From assembly GCA_030037525.1 (NCBI GenBank), contig JASHRC010000222.1, forward strand, positions 1 through 49,593: 49,593 nucleotides of DNA. Direction: 5' to 3'. Both the position numbers and the translations under genes were made by a program. A model generated the notes under the pieces. It was not told the DNA's origin and made no database searches. It saw nothing but the letters and a program-made list of their open reading frames with translations. Source of the DNA: Candidatus Acidiferrales bacterium. GTDB taxonomy: Bacteria; Acidobacteriota; Terriglobia; Acidiferrales; UBA7541. Shown here one piece after another: positions 8,381 to 18,207 of the stretch. Numbering within the stretch: the stretch's first letter is position 1; every line of letters begins with the position of its first letter.

Positions 8381-11044
8381 TCATTTCTTGAGAAGCGAGG
8401 GCCAGTTCACGACGACATTGATTGGTGAGCTCGATTGCTCGACCGCAATGGGAATCAGAAAGCGACCGTCTTTAGTCACATCGAACCCGTCTGCTTCGTT
8501 TCCGCCGATGTGAGGATCGAACAGTGCCTTGGGCGCGCCCACCTCAAAACTCCCGCCCCGTTCGCTCCCTACGTCCACCGCCATCAACCTCCCATCTGTG
8601 CCGATGAAGTAGAGCTCCTTGCCATTCCGGCTCCAGACAGGGCGCGAGCCCCCGTTTATCGACACGGGCCACTTGCCTCCCGGCTTGGGAAATGTCTGGA
8701 CGAAAATCTCAAAGCGCCCCGTCTCGTCAGAGGTGTATGCCAACCATTGGCCGTCTGGCGAGAGCTTGCCTCCAATGTTGTTGAACTGATCCTTCACGTA
8801 AGGGAACCGCTTGCGATCGCCGCCCGCCTGCTCTAAGGACATCGGCAGAACCCAGATCGATCCCTTACCGTTGAAGAAGACACCCTCGATAAGGTATTGG
8901 CCGTCGGCAGACCAATCCAATGGCGCCTTGAGAGTCTCTGGCGTGTTGTCGAGAACCTCGTCTTGACCAATGCCGTTGACTGCTTTCTGGTAGATTCTTA
9001 TGCTTCCCTCGCGGCTTGAACGAAAGGCGACATGACTACCGTCAGGTGACCAGACGGGACCCATATTGAGTTTTCCGTCGAGCGTGAGACGAGACTGAGT
9101 GCCACGCTCCAGGTTGTAAAGCCAGAGGTCCAAACCCTCGCCTTCTTCTCGAGGGACCACTACTGCACTGCCACCTGGTGAGATAGCAGCCCATGCTGGG
9201 TAGACACCAGGCTCTCCCAGTGTCCCGAGAATGTTTCCCTTCCGGTCGAACCACGTAAGCTGCAGCGGTCGCTCTCCTCGGTAGGCCAAGATGCCATCAG
9301 CCGAGAACGTAAATTCCGCCGCTTGTTGGACGATTGGCGCGGGATCACCGCTTAGCTCCATTCGGGCAGTGTCGAAGGCCTGGGCCATCACTGTGCCGTT
9401 TTGCATAAAAGCAAGATGCCCAGTTCCCTGGCTTGACGGTACGTACGCGGCATAGGCAGCAAGGAGCCTTTTGGAGTCTTGCTGCTCAGGTCGGGCATCC
9501 AACGAGCCAAGATAAGTCCCATTGCCCGAACCGAGATAGCGGGAGTAGAGGAAATGCCGACCGTCCGGAAGGAAGGAGGGGAGAATATGAGCGATCTCCC
9601 CTCCAGAGGGGTCCACCTTGGTTACGAGTGAAGGCGTCCCGCCGGTGGCAGAAACCATCTTCACGCCGTCCAAACTGCCAAACACAATTACACCGTCTTG
9701 GTTCCACGAGCCCCCAGTAGGTAGTCCTGCGGTATTACAAATTACTTGCGGAACGCCAGCGGAAATATCCACTTTTTCAAGCTCAGCTCCGTTTTGAAAG
9801 GCGAGCGTGCGACTGTCCGGCGACCAGAAGGGATCAGCGGCTCCTTCCGTACCGGGCAAAGGCCGCGGCTCAAGCGAATCCAGATCGCGAACCCAAAGCT
9901 GCGGAGGACCACTCGGTGCTCTCGCCAAGAACGCCAAATGCCGGCCATCGGGAGACAACGTGATATTGACGCTGACGCTCAAATTCGTATTCGTAACAAC
10001 ATTTGTCTTCTCTGGTGGCAAGATTCCGTAACGCAGTAATTGTGCAGGTGCGACCGGCATTTCGTGGAAGTGAATCCACGCTAGCCACGAGGTGCTGACC
10101 AGAAGCAGCCCTGCAAGGCAAGAGAGAAGCCACAACTTACGCCTGGATGCCAGCTGGGCTGGCCCCGGTGGAACTTGGCGCGCAGCCCCGGAAAGGACTT
10201 CATCGAGGACAATGCGCGCATCTCCAATATCCCTCAGCCGCTGCTTTGGGTCCTTTTGTAAGGAACGCTGCAAGAGAACCCGGACGTGCGTTGGCGTGGC
10301 CTGGGGAAGCTGCGACCAATCCGGTTCCTCTCTGATGATCGACGCGAGTGTGTCGGTCACCGTCTCGCCTGTAAATGCTTGCTTGCCCGTCAGCATCTCG
10401 TAGAGAACGCATCCGAATGCCCAGATGTCTGCGCGACGGTCCACAGGCTTTGCCTTTGCCTGTTCCGGGGACATGTAAGCCGCGGTGCCAAGCAGAACTC
10501 CCTGCTGAGTGGCCATGCGGCTGATCGTTGGCGAAGTGGAGATGTCGATGGAGGCCGGGTCGCCTTCAAGAGCCTTGGCCAGCCCGAAGTCGAGCACCTT
10601 CACGGTATCGTCAGCGGCCACCTTCACGTTCGCAGGTTTCAGGTCCCGGTGAATGATTCCGCGCTCATGCGCATATTCCAGAGCGTCCGCAATTTGCCGG
10701 GCTATGCGAACGGCCTCATCAACTGGAATCGGACCTTGCTTGATACGGTCAGCAAGTGTCGGACCTTCCACCAACTCCATCACTAGGGCTCGTGTGGTGC
10801 CCGAATCTTCGAGTCCGTAAATCGTGGCTATGTTCGGGTGGCTGAGCGAGGCGAGGACCTTGGCCTCACGCTGGAAGCGGGCCATGCGGGCTGCATCGCC
10901 GGCGAAGGCTTCGGGCAAGACCTTGATTGCTACGTCGCGGCCTAGCTTGGGATCGCGGGCACGGTAAACCTCACCCATTCCGCCCGCACCGATAGCTGAG
11001 ACGATTTCATAGGGGCCCAAGTGGGTGCCGGACTGAATGGGCAT
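8381..11044 (-). CDS. Ser/Thr kinase with C-terminal PD40 beta-propeller
   Basis: 887 residues from ATG 11044. That start is preferred because it matches the paralogue at the left edge, has GGGGA upstream, and because the conserved promoter block lies inside the longer frame. Kinase domain about 8-275 with [23 protein letters not shown] and [10 protein letters not shown]; one membrane helix at about 300-327 ([20 protein letters not shown]); then an extracytoplasmic WD40/PD40 propeller with repeated [10 protein letters not shown] / WSPDG-type blades. It is a membrane kinase whose propeller probably senses a periplasmic ligand. It is divergent from the Tricorn-like protease gene, which has the same type of propeller. 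Confidence 0.92.
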   Translation of the reverse strand: MPIQSGTHLGPYEIVSAIGAGGMGEVYRARDPKLGRDVAIKVLPEAFAGDAARMARFQREAKVLASLSHPNIATIYGLEDSGTTRALVMELVEGPTLADRIKQGPIPVDEAVRIARQIADALEYAHERGIIHRDLKPANVKVAADDTVKVLDFGLAKALEGDPASIDISTSPTISRMATQQGVLLGTAAYMSPEQAKAKPVDRRADIWAFGCVLYEMLTGKQAFTGETVTDTLASIIREEPDWSQLPQATPTHVRVLLQRSLQKDPKQRLRDIGDARIVLDEVLSGAARQVPPGPAQLASRRKLWLLSCLAGLLLVSTSWLAWIHFHEMPVAPAQLLRYGILPPEKTNVVTNTNLSVSVNITLSPDGRHLAFLARAPSGPPQLWVRDLDSLEPRPLPGTEGAADPFWSPDSRTLAFQNGAELEKVDISAGVPQVICNTAGLPTGGSWNQDGVIVFGSLDGVKMVSATGGTPSLVTKVDPSGGEIAHILPSFLPDGRHFLYSRYLGSGNGTYLGSLDARPEQQDSKRLLAAYAAYVPSSQGTGHLAFMQNGTVMAQAFDTARMELSGDPAPIVQQAAEFTFSADGILAYRGERPLQLTWFDRKGNILGTLGEPGVYPAWAAISPGGSAVVVPREEGEGLDLWLYNLERGTQSRLTLDGKLNMGPVWSPDGSHVAFRSSREGSIRIYQKAVNGIGQDEVLDNTPETLKAPLDWSADGQYLIEGVFFNGKGSIWVLPMSLEQAGGDRKRFPYVKDQFNNIGGKLSPDGQWLAYTSDETGRFEIFVQTFPKPGGKWPVSINGGSRPVWSRNGKELYFIGTDGRLMAVDVGSERGGSFEVGAPKALFDPHIGGNEADGFDVTKDGRFLIPIAVEQSSSPINVVVNWPSLLKK

Positions 11045-11073
11045 CGGTCCCCGCAGGCAACTGGAATCCGCGT

Positions 11074-11113
11074 AGTATATACGACCAGTGTTACGCACAA
11101 AGAGGATTGATGC
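11074..11113 (-). promoter_or_regulatory. putative promoter of the PD40 kinase
   Basis: Same 40-base architecture as at 301-340: GCATCAATC, a 20-base variable spacer, then TCGTATATACT, 30 bases before the chosen ATG. TATACT fits a -10 element. The block falls inside the upstream extension of the open frame, which argues that the extension is not translated. Confidence 0.5.
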
Positions 11114-11300
11114 AGTGTGACAAGGACGTGGAAATTCAGGTTATCGTAAAGCCGGAGCGCTGTTTTTGTGCGCCTGACGAGAAGCCCAGCGCACGGCGGC
11201 CACGTCTAAGCTCATGTCCGAAAGCTAATACCAAGCAGTGGGTCGTCCGATCCGGCATCTGTTGGTGCCGCTCGCCAGAATCCTATCTCGGGAGGTAGCG

Positions 11301-14300
11301 ATGCGGAATAAAGTAGAGCTTGCTCTGTGCTTCTTCGCCTCAATTCTGCTTTCGGCAATCCTCGCTTTTCTTACGACTGCCGATTTAGCGGCGCAGTCCG
11401 CCAGCCAGCACGCGCTCTTGCGCAAACCGACGGTCAGCAAAACGCAGATTGCGTTCAGCTATGGCGGCGACCTTTGGATTGTGGATCGCACCGGCGGGGA
11501 AGCCAGACGCCTCACCAGTGACGTAGGAATTGAAATCGACCCCGTGTTTTCGCCCGACGGCACCATGATCGCCTTCACCGGTGAATACGATGGCAACGAG
11601 GACGTTTACGTCATTCCTGCGAGCGGTGGGATCCCCAAGCGGCTGACTTCGCTGCCGGGCGACCAGGTCGTGGGTTGGACGCGCGACGGCCAACGTGTGC
11701 TTTTTCGCTCGGCGCGGCAGAGCTACTCAGGGGCGTTTACACAGTTGTATACCGTGGCCGTGACCGGTGGGTTGCCGGAGCAGTTGCCGCTGCCCATGGC
11801 CGTCGAGGGTTCCTATTCGCCGGACGGCTCGCGCCTCGCCTATGTGCCGTTTACAAATTTCAGGGAATCCTGGCAGTTCCAACGCGGACTGAAGCACTAC
11901 CGCGGCGGCACCGCTTCTCCAATCTGGGTTGCGCAGCTTTCCGATTCCACGGTGCAGAAGGTGCCGCGCAAGGATTCGAACGATTCCTCGCCCATGTGGA
12001 TCGACGACAAAATCTACTTCCTTTCTGATCGAGATGGGCCGGTGAACCTGTACGTCTACGACACCAAGACAAAGCAAGTCAACGCGGCCATAGCGAGCAA
12101 CGGAATCGATATAAAGTCAGCATCGGCGGGACCCGACGCTATCGTCTATGAACAGTTCGGCTCGATTCATCTGTTTGATCCTGTCATCAGCAAAGAGAAG
12201 GCCGTGAATATTCAAGTGACTGGAGATTTTCCAGCCGTGCGGCCCCACTTCGTGAGCGTAGCCAAAGACATCGAGAACGCCAACATTTCACCGACCGGCG
12301 CGCGCGCCGTGTTCGAGGCCCACGGAGAAATCCTGACGGTCCCTGTCGAGCACGGCGATATCCGCAACCTGACGAACACGGTCGGAGTTGCCGAGCGCGA
12401 TCCGGCGTGGTCGCCGGACGGAAAATGGATCGCCTATTTTTCCGATGAGTCGGGCGAATACGCGCTGCACTTACGGCATCAGGACGGCATGGGTGAGGTA
12501 AGAAAGATAGACCTCGGCAACGCGCCGAGTTTTTTCTATTCGCCGACTTGGTCGCCTGACAGCAGGAAGATTGCCTACACAGACCACCGCCTAGGGCTTT
12601 GGTATGTCGATATCGATACGGGCAAACCGATCCGCGTCGACACCAATCCCTATGACACGGGTCCGGGAAACTTCAAGCCCGTTTGGTCACCCGACAGCCG
12701 CTGGATCGCTTACACGCGCCAACTCGACAGCTCCCTGCGGGCCGTGTTTCTCTATGCTGTGGAGGACAAAACCACGCATCAAGTTACCGACGGTTTGAGC
12801 GATGCCGCCTCCGTAGCTTTCGATAAGAATGGGAAGTACCTTTATTTCCTCGCTAGTACGGACGATGGACCCGCTATCGCCAGCAGCATGGGCGCCTACC
12901 AAATTCCCGTCACGCGCAGCGCGTACCTGGTGGTTCTCCAGAAGGACGTAAAATCGCCGTTGGCTCCGCAGAGCGACGAGGAGCAGGTTGCCGCGGATCA
13001 ATCCTCAGGCGGGAATGGCGTTTCTCTCGCAGCTGGCGATGAGTGCAAACCCGAAAGCGAAGCCACGGCCAGTGGCACAGTAGCGACGGAGAAAGCGAGC
13101 AAAAGCGGAGACGCAATCACCGACAAAGAAAGCCAGAAAGAGGGAGAGAAACGGAGCGACAAGGGCTCTGCCGAGACCCAAGAAACGCCCAAAATGATCC
13201 GGATCGATTTCGAGAACATCAGTCAGCGCATCCTCGCGCTTCCCATTCCTTCGCGAGATTATGACCGCCTGCTTGCGGCCAAAACGCACGTGCTTTACCT
13301 CCTCGAGGGTCCCATCGTTGCTGGCAGCGGCCAGGACGGGCGCATCGTGCACAGGTTCGACGTGTGCACGCAGAAGACGGACAAAGTGCTGGATAACGTC
13401 GGTGCCTTCTTCATCTCCGCTAACAGCCAAAAGGCGCTGTATGAGCAGTTGCCACCATGGAACCCGCTGTCGTCTCCCGATCCCGAGGGCCCGCCCCACG
13501 GCACCTGGATGATCAAACCGCTCGAAACCTTGGGCAAACCGAGCGAGCCCGGCAAACCAGATGGCACCCTACACCTGGAATCGATGAAGGTGTACACCGA
13601 CCCGCGCGCCGAATGGCAGCAGATGTTTCGCGAAATGGGACGCATCGAGCGGGACTTCTTCTACGATCCGAACCTGCACGGCGCCAACCTGAAGGCGCTA
13701 ATGGCCGCCTATCAGCCCTACGTGGACAACGCCATGAGCCGCGCGGATCTGAATTACATCTTCGCCGACATGCTGGGCGAAATCACTGCGCAACATGTCT
13801 ACATCGCCGGTGGCGAACGCCCGGAGGTGAAACCAGTGGGTGTGGGTCTGCTGGGCGCGGACTACACAATCGATCACGATCGCTACCGATTTGCCAAAGT
13901 CTACTTTGGCGAGAACTGGAATCCAGGCCTGCGCGCGCCGCTCACGGAACCCGGAGTAAACGTTAACGAAGGAGAATACTTGCTCGCGGTAGACGGCCGT
14001 GAGCTGCATGGAAGCGACGAAATCTTCAGCTTCTTTCTGGAACGAGCCGGGAAGTCCGTTCAACTAAAAGTGGGTCCCGATCCGGGCGGAAAAGACGCCC
14101 GCATGGTGACCGTTGTACCTATCGCCAGCGAGCGTTTGCTCCGTCAACGCGAATGGATCGAAAGCAATAGGAAAAAGGTGGATGAGTTGAGCGGCGGCAA
14201 GCTGGCCTACGTGTATGTTCCAGATACCGGCGTCAACGGTTTTACTTATTTCAACCGTTATTACTTCGCGCAGAATGCCAAGCAGGGCGCGGTCATTGAC

Positions 14301-14867
14301 GAAAGGTTTAATGGCGGTGGATGGATCGCTGATTACATTGTCGATTGGCTGAATCGGCCGCTGCTGATGGCAGGGATGTCTCGCGAGGGCAAAGACCGTC
14401 TCATCCCGCAAGTAATCTTCGGCCCCAAAGTGATGCTGATCAACCAATATGCGGGTTCGGGTGGCGATGCTCTGCCCTGGATGTTCAAAAAGTTAAGCAT
14501 AGGCCCGCTGATCGGCACGCGCACTTGGGGTGGCCTCATCGGGATAGGTGGCTATCCCCCATTAATGGACGGCGGAACTGTGACCGCCCCTCGCACCGGA
14601 CTCTACAATCCCACGACAGGCGAGTTCGACGTCGAGAACAAAGGTGTTCAGCCGGATGTCGAGGTAGATCTCGATCCCGCGCTATGGCGCCAGGGCCACG
14701 ATCCTCAACTGGAGAAGGGCGTGGAGACCGCGCTCAAGGAGTTGCAGGAGCATCCCGTTCAGCCCATCAAACGGCCCAAGTATCCTGTGTACGATTGGTC
14801 CAAGGTCCGGGCCGAAGCGGCAAAACGCCAAACGAACTCAACCACGAGCTCGAATCCGCAGCAGTAG
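11301..14867 (+). CDS. Tricorn-like S41 protease with PD40 propeller
   Basis: 1188 residues from ATG 11301, which has GGGAGG five bases upstream; a longer frame from 11238 lacks support. Signal peptide about 1-32. Domains: two PD40 propeller regions (SYGGDLWIVDR, FSPDGTMIAFTGEYDG and similar), the Tricorn core helix region (VYTDPRAEWQQMFREMGRIE), the His-bearing EITAQHVYI (about 830), a PDZ domain (about 843-936), and the S41 core with ERFNGGG (about 1000) and catalytic Ser in NQYAGSGGDALPW (about 1052). It degrades peptides; the signal suggests periplasmic or surface location, unlike archaeal cytosolic Tricorn. Residues about 557-633 are an unusual charged low-complexity insert rich in Lys, Glu and Ser. 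Confidence 0.92.
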   Translation: MRNKVELALCFFASILLSAILAFLTTADLAAQSASQHALLRKPTVSKTQIAFSYGGDLWIVDRTGGEARRLTSDVGIEIDPVFSPDGTMIAFTGEYDGNEDVYVIPASGGIPKRLTSLPGDQVVGWTRDGQRVLFRSARQSYSGAFTQLYTVAVTGGLPEQLPLPMAVEGSYSPDGSRLAYVPFTNFRESWQFQRGLKHYRGGTASPIWVAQLSDSTVQKVPRKDSNDSSPMWIDDKIYFLSDRDGPVNLYVYDTKTKQVNAAIASNGIDIKSASAGPDAIVYEQFGSIHLFDPVISKEKAVNIQVTGDFPAVRPHFVSVAKDIENANISPTGARAVFEAHGEILTVPVEHGDIRNLTNTVGVAERDPAWSPDGKWIAYFSDESGEYALHLRHQDGMGEVRKIDLGNAPSFFYSPTWSPDSRKIAYTDHRLGLWYVDIDTGKPIRVDTNPYDTGPGNFKPVWSPDSRWIAYTRQLDSSLRAVFLYAVEDKTTHQVTDGLSDAASVAFDKNGKYLYFLASTDDGPAIASSMGAYQIPVTRSAYLVVLQKDVKSPLAPQSDEEQVAADQSSGGNGVSLAAGDECKPESEATASGTVATEKASKSGDAITDKESQKEGEKRSDKGSAETQETPKMIRIDFENISQRILALPIPSRDYDRLLAAKTHVLYLLEGPIVAGSGQDGRIVHRFDVCTQKTDKVLDNVGAFFISANSQKALYEQLPPWNPLSSPDPEGPPHGTWMIKPLETLGKPSEPGKPDGTLHLESMKVYTDPRAEWQQMFREMGRIERDFFYDPNLHGANLKALMAAYQPYVDNAMSRADLNYIFADMLGEITAQHVYIAGGERPEVKPVGVGLLGADYTIDHDRYRFAKVYFGENWNPGLRAPLTEPGVNVNEGEYLLAVDGRELHGSDEIFSFFLERAGKSVQLKVGPDPGGKDARMVTVVPIASERLLRQREWIESNRKKVDELSGGKLAYVYVPDTGVNGFTYFNRYYFAQNAKQGAVIDERFNGGGWIADYIVDWLNRPLLMAGMSREGKDRLIPQVIFGPKVMLINQYAGSGGDALPWMFKKLSIGPLIGTRTWGGLIGIGGYPPLMDGGTVTAPRTGLYNPTTGEFDVENKGVQPDVEVDLDPALWRQGHDPQLEKGVETALKELQEHPVQPIKRPKYPVYDWSKVRAEAAKRQTNSTTSSNPQQ

Positions 14868-14926
14868 TTACCCGGACGCTGGCCCGAACGACATCATCGT
14901 TCGCATCATTCGTGTAACCGGGTGAC

Positions 14927-14990
14927 GACGCGAGGCCCCCGACGAGCAGTGACGCGCTGCCGGAGTTGGCCTCGGGCGTCACTCTGCTCG
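14927..14990. repeat. two competing inverted repeats
   Basis: Stem A pairs GACGCGAGGCC (14927-14937) with 14968-14980 (11 pairs, GG bulge). Stem B pairs CGAGCAGTGACGC (14943-14955) with 14976-14990 (13 pairs, TC bulge). Both need 14976-14980, so only one can form at a time. There is no T-run. It sits between the protease gene and a small membrane-protein gene. It could be a Rho-dependent end, an attenuator, or a repeat-type extragenic hairpin. Confidence 0.5.
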
Positions 14991-15056
14991 ACATCGGCCC
15001 CTGGCCAGTTACACCCGCTCGTGGTCTAATGTGTTGCGGACTCAAAAGAGCATGTT

Positions 15057-15452
15057 ATGAATTCGTTGACAGATAGTTCAACTGCGCTTGCACAGATCCT
15101 CGGGATCATATTTCTCGTGGGAGGCCTTGCCGCGCTCTTCTCGAGGAAGTCCATGTCGGCCGCCATCGATGGTGTGATAGAAAGCCACGCCCTCTCATGG
15201 ATCTGGGGATTCATAAACCTCTTGCTTGGCGCTACCATCGTTGCGTTCCACAGTGCTTGGTCCTCCGACTGGCGCATCATCATCACGGTCGCGGGCTGGG
15301 GCGGGATCCTGAAGGGCGCCCTTTTCATGCTTTTCCCGAATTGGGCGAGGGCACTCTATCGAAAGTGCAACACGCCGGGCATCCTCATGACCGGCGGTAT
15401 CGTTGCCATTCTGCTCGGCGTCTTCCTTCTCTACGCAGGACGCCGCATGTAA
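15057..15452 (+). CDS. hypothetical four-helix membrane protein
   Basis: 131 residues, almost entirely hydrophobic, with about four membrane segments: QILGIIFLVGGLAALFS (12-29), a helix from WIWGFINLLLGATIVAFHS (48-66), IIITVAGWGGILKGALFML (74-92) and GILMTGGIVAILLGVFLLYAG (107-127). It ends with a short basic tail (GRRM). It resembles small inner-membrane proteins of unknown function. No ribosome binding site stands out; the ATG at 15057 gives a natural start. Convergent with the CPBP gene. Confidence 0.65.
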   Translation: MNSLTDSSTALAQILGIIFLVGGLAALFSRKSMSAAIDGVIESHALSWIWGFINLLLGATIVAFHSAWSSDWRIIITVAGWGGILKGALFMLFPNWARALYRKCNTPGILMTGGIVAILLGVFLLYAGRRM

Positions 15453-15476
15453 ATCCCTTCCCTTGGCGGACGGTAG

Positions 15477-16199
15477 TCACCAGCGCACAAACTGAAACAG
15501 ATATCCGCCGTAAATATCTGACCAGGCATGCAAAACCATTCCCGGCCGCAAGTTCTTGCGCCAAAACGCCAGAATGCCAAATAAGATGCCAAACAAGACA
15601 ATCATCACGACGGCCGCAAGCCCCTCGTATCCGTGCGCCACTCCGAAGAGGATCGCCTGAAGAATGATCGCCAATAGCGAACTCCCGGTCATGGCCTCAA
15701 ACTGTTTTTGAAAATATCCTCGAAAGGCCACCTCTTCGCAGAATCCCGCGGACAAGCTGGTCGCAATCCAAAGGACAACTTCGAGCCCGCCTTGTGGAAG
15801 GAGCGCCGACACAGATTTGGAGTTGCCCGGAAGGACGCGGCTTACTCCCGCCTGGATGCCTAGCCATAAAATCCAAACCATAAGGGCAATTACGAGATCG
15901 ATGAGAACTCCCTTACCACTGCGCCATCTCTGACCGATCAGGTCTGTCAGACGTACCCCACGACTGCGGATTCCTGCCCAGACTCCATAGACGAGCAACC
16001 ATTCAACGGCAATCAGGGATAGATAGAGCGGAACGACATTTGGACGTTGCACGCCAGACGTTGATTGCGCGGGCCGCTGGAATATCGCGCCAGCGATTGC
16101 CACTGCAAGGAAGATCCCGACAAGCAACACCGTATGTCGGACGGGCGCAATGAGTTCTTTCGTCCTGGCGACAGAAGCGGAGTTCGAGCCTTCTGCCAT
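15477..16199 (-). CDS. CPBP family intramembrane metalloprotease
   Basis: 240 residues from ATG 16199, chosen because GGAGGAG lies before it (GGAGGAGCAGCCATG); the longer frame reads non-coding-like residues. Several membrane helices. The CPBP/Abi (Rce1-like) motifs are present: CEEVAFRGYF (EExxxR), FGVAHGY (FxxxH) and HAWSD near the end. Members cleave within membranes, e.g. prenylated CaaX substrates in eukaryotes or bacteriocin-immunity roles in bacteria. No bacteriocin gene is adjacent; the upstream neighbours on the same strand are a small membrane protein and the NRAMP-like transporter, 142 bases away. Confidence 0.88.
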   Translation of the reverse strand: MAEGSNSASVARTKELIAPVRHTVLLVGIFLAVAIAGAIFQRPAQSTSGVQRPNVVPLYLSLIAVEWLLVYGVWAGIRSRGVRLTDLIGQRWRSGKGVLIDLVIALMVWILWLGIQAGVSRVLPGNSKSVSALLPQGGLEVVLWIATSLSAGFCEEVAFRGYFQKQFEAMTGSSLLAIILQAILFGVAHGYEGLAAVVMIVLFGILFGILAFWRKNLRPGMVLHAWSDIYGGYLFQFVRW

Positions 16200-16341
16200 G
16201 GCTGCTCCTCCAGCGCAGATCGTAGGTGGCAGGATTCTAATCGATTCTTGATGGCCGGGCTGGATACTTCTTGATAAGTCCCGCCAAATCGGAAACTGAC
16301 CCAACATCTCCGACCGGCGGCACAAGCGAGGAGCTCATGTT

Positions 16342-16605
16342 CTATGGCATGGAACGAACGGCATCGATCACGGAAATCAAAACTATGATCAGCATGACGA
16401 CCACATAGATCCGCAAGCCCCAAAGCATGATTCTTACGCCAACGGAGAGGTGGCGGCGGCCGAAGTGTGTGCGTTGTTTTGCGGCCACGACCTGGTCGGC
16501 TTCCAAAACAGAAAGAACAACGCGGGGATCCTTGAGGTCCGGCGCGGAGATTGGCTCTTCCCCTGGGGCTTGACCGAGGTCGGCGTGTGGGTGTCTGGGC
16601 TTCAT
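16342..16605 (-). CDS. small single-helix membrane protein next to the transporter
   Basis: 87 residues: a Pro/Asp-rich hydrophilic N-terminus, a middle of VLSVLEADQVVAAKQRTHFG, and one C-terminal membrane helix (LWGLRIYVVVMLIIVLISVI). It begins 16 bases after the stop of the NRAMP-like gene, so the two are very probably co-transcribed. No family is recognised; an accessory subunit or assembly factor for the transporter is an inference from spacing only. Confidence 0.6.
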   Translation of the reverse strand: MKPRHPHADLGQAPGEEPISAPDLKDPRVVLSVLEADQVVAAKQRTHFGRRHLSVGVRIMLWGLRIYVVVMLIIVLISVIDAVRSMP

Positions 16606-16621
16606 ACCATGGTCCTTGGGC

Positions 16622-18058
16622 TCAGCCCGCCTGAAGAATCGTGGCCACGCCGAACCCGATTCCGGCCGAGATCAAAAGCACGGTTACGGTCACCGCCGCC
16701 AGGTTCTGCCCAAAGTTGTTTACTTGGTCGCCCATCACGTCTGGATCGTTCACCAGCAGCAGCAGAAAAGCGAGCGCCGGAGGCATGGCCAGCACGGCGA
16801 TCACGTTCACCATGAGCACGATGAACTCGAGGGGAGCGTGGGGAATGAGCACAAGCGCCGCGGCCGCTGCGGCAGAACCCAGAAGGATGGAATAAAACGG
16901 CCAGGCATCGCCGAGCGGTCGATTGAGGCTGTGTCCGGTACCCAATACTTCGCCAAAGGCGTAGGCGGATGAAGTGGAAATCGCGATGGCAGCCACGATG
17001 CCAGCCTCGAAAATGCCCAGCGCGAACAACGCCGCGCCCACATGCCCAATCCAAGGCTTGAGCGCTTCGGCGAACTGCGCCGCCTGAAACTCCGATGCGT
17101 CGATGCCGTGCTGGTACAGTGGCGCGGTGGCAACAATCGTGGCGATCGCAAACAGTGTAGCCAGAACCGCGCCGAGCAAGGTGTCTAGCCGCCCTACGCG
17201 GATGTCCTGCGGCTGCATGCCCTTATCGACCACCGCGCTTTGTTGGAAGAAGATCATCCACGGAGTGACGGTGGCACCGATATCGGCCAAAAGGAGCAGT
17301 AAGATATCGAATGGCTTGCCGTGTGGCAGGGGCAACCAAGTAAGCAGAGAATGGCCCACGGCGTTCCAATTCGGATGGGTCAGCAGGGCTGCGGGAACAA
17401 ACAGGCCGTTGAAGATGGCCAGGGCCATGGTGATTCGCTCCCACTTCCAGTAGCGGCCCGTGGCAATCGCAGCGAATACCACCGCGAGTCCCGCCCCGAC
17501 CGCCAGGACCGGTCGGATGCCGAAGAATCCCAGGCCGGCGCGGATGCCGATGAATTCGGTAACCAGCGTCAGAAAGTTACCAAGGACCAAGTCGCCCAGC
17601 GCAAACAGCCCCCAGAATCGTCCAAAGCGATCGAAGATCAGCTCCGCATGGCCCCGGTGGGTGACCGCGCCGAGCCGCACCGTCATCTCCTGCACGACCA
17701 ATCCCATGGCGAAGGTGAGCACGACGAAGGGAAGGAAGAAGCCGACGCCGAAGCGTGCCCCCGTGGCTGAGTAGGAGAGCATGCTGGGCGCGTCGTTTTC
17801 TCCCAGGAAGACGAGCACGCCCGGCCCCACCAGGAGCCACACCACAGACAACCGTCCGGCGATTTTCGAATGGCGTTCCGTCCAGCGGGCGCGGCGGACG
17901 GCCCAACGGTCGCGGGCGCGATCCACATCCTCATGCGTGAGCAGGCCGGCCAGATCACGAGCCAGGGGAGAGGCGGCGGCAATGTCGGTGGTAGGGTGGG
18001 CATGTCCAAAAGACGGTTCGGAGGAATCCTGGCGGCGTTTGGATGGGTGTCGACTCAT
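16622..18058 (-). CDS. NRAMP-fold metal transporter with altered metal-site motifs
   Basis: 478 residues from ATG 18058, about 11 membrane helices after a basic N-terminal extension of about 70 residues containing EDVDRARDRWAVRRARW. The order of helices and the landmarks GPGVLVFLG in helix 1 and GATVTPW in helix 6 place it in the NRAMP (SLC11) superfamily. Canonical NRAMPs have DPGN in helix 1 and MPH in helix 6; here they read NDAPS (about 88-92) and TPW (about 265-267), followed by FFQQSAVVDKG. The loss of the metal-binding Met and the rearranged Asp/Asn suggest a different cation (NRAMP-related Mg2+-type clade) rather than Mn2+/Fe2+. That substrate inference is uncertain. Followed by a small membrane protein. 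Confidence 0.82.
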   Translation of the reverse strand: MSRHPSKRRQDSSEPSFGHAHPTTDIAAASPLARDLAGLLTHEDVDRARDRWAVRRARWTERHSKIAGRLSVVWLLVGPGVLVFLGENDAPSMLSYSATGARFGVGFFLPFVVLTFAMGLVVQEMTVRLGAVTHRGHAELIFDRFGRFWGLFALGDLVLGNFLTLVTEFIGIRAGLGFFGIRPVLAVGAGLAVVFAAIATGRYWKWERITMALAIFNGLFVPAALLTHPNWNAVGHSLLTWLPLPHGKPFDILLLLLADIGATVTPWMIFFQQSAVVDKGMQPQDIRVGRLDTLLGAVLATLFAIATIVATAPLYQHGIDASEFQAAQFAEALKPWIGHVGAALFALGIFEAGIVAAIAISTSSAYAFGEVLGTGHSLNRPLGDAWPFYSILLGSAAAAAALVLIPHAPLEFIVLMVNVIAVLAMPPALAFLLLLVNDPDVMGDQVNNFGQNLAAVTVTVLLISAGIGFGVATILQAG

Positions 18059-18068
18059 GTTAACCAAG

Positions 18069-18089
18069 CTAAACTAACCGTCTAAACTA
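18069..18089 (-). promoter_or_regulatory. direct repeat, candidate operator of the transporter gene
   Basis: On the minus strand TAGTTTAG occurs twice, 13 bases apart start to start, beginning 11 bases before the transporter ATG. TTAG-rich half-sites recall DtxR/MntR-family operators, but no good palindrome is present. The position would allow repression of the transporter. Low certainty. Confidence 0.3.
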
Positions 18090-18160
18090 CGCTTAACTCG
18101 TCGCACGGTCAATACTGGGCGACATCGGATTTCGACGAGTGATCCGCTACAGCCCCCGTT

Positions 18161-18169
18161 TGCTATAGT
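18161..18169 (+). promoter_or_regulatory. possible extended -10 element
   Basis: TGCTATAGT, an extended -10 pattern, lies 39 bases before the DUF3467 start codon. The hexamer at the -35 position (about 18141-18146) does not match consensus. Suggestive only. Confidence 0.3.
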
Positions 18170-18207
18170 TGACCTGAGCCAGGGGAGCTAGGCACAAGGA
18201 GAGCGCG

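Noticed and set aside
11165-11200. GTGCGC / GCGCAC inverted repeat
   Set aside because: Six-base arms with a 15-base loop and no T-run; expected by chance in GC-rich DNA.
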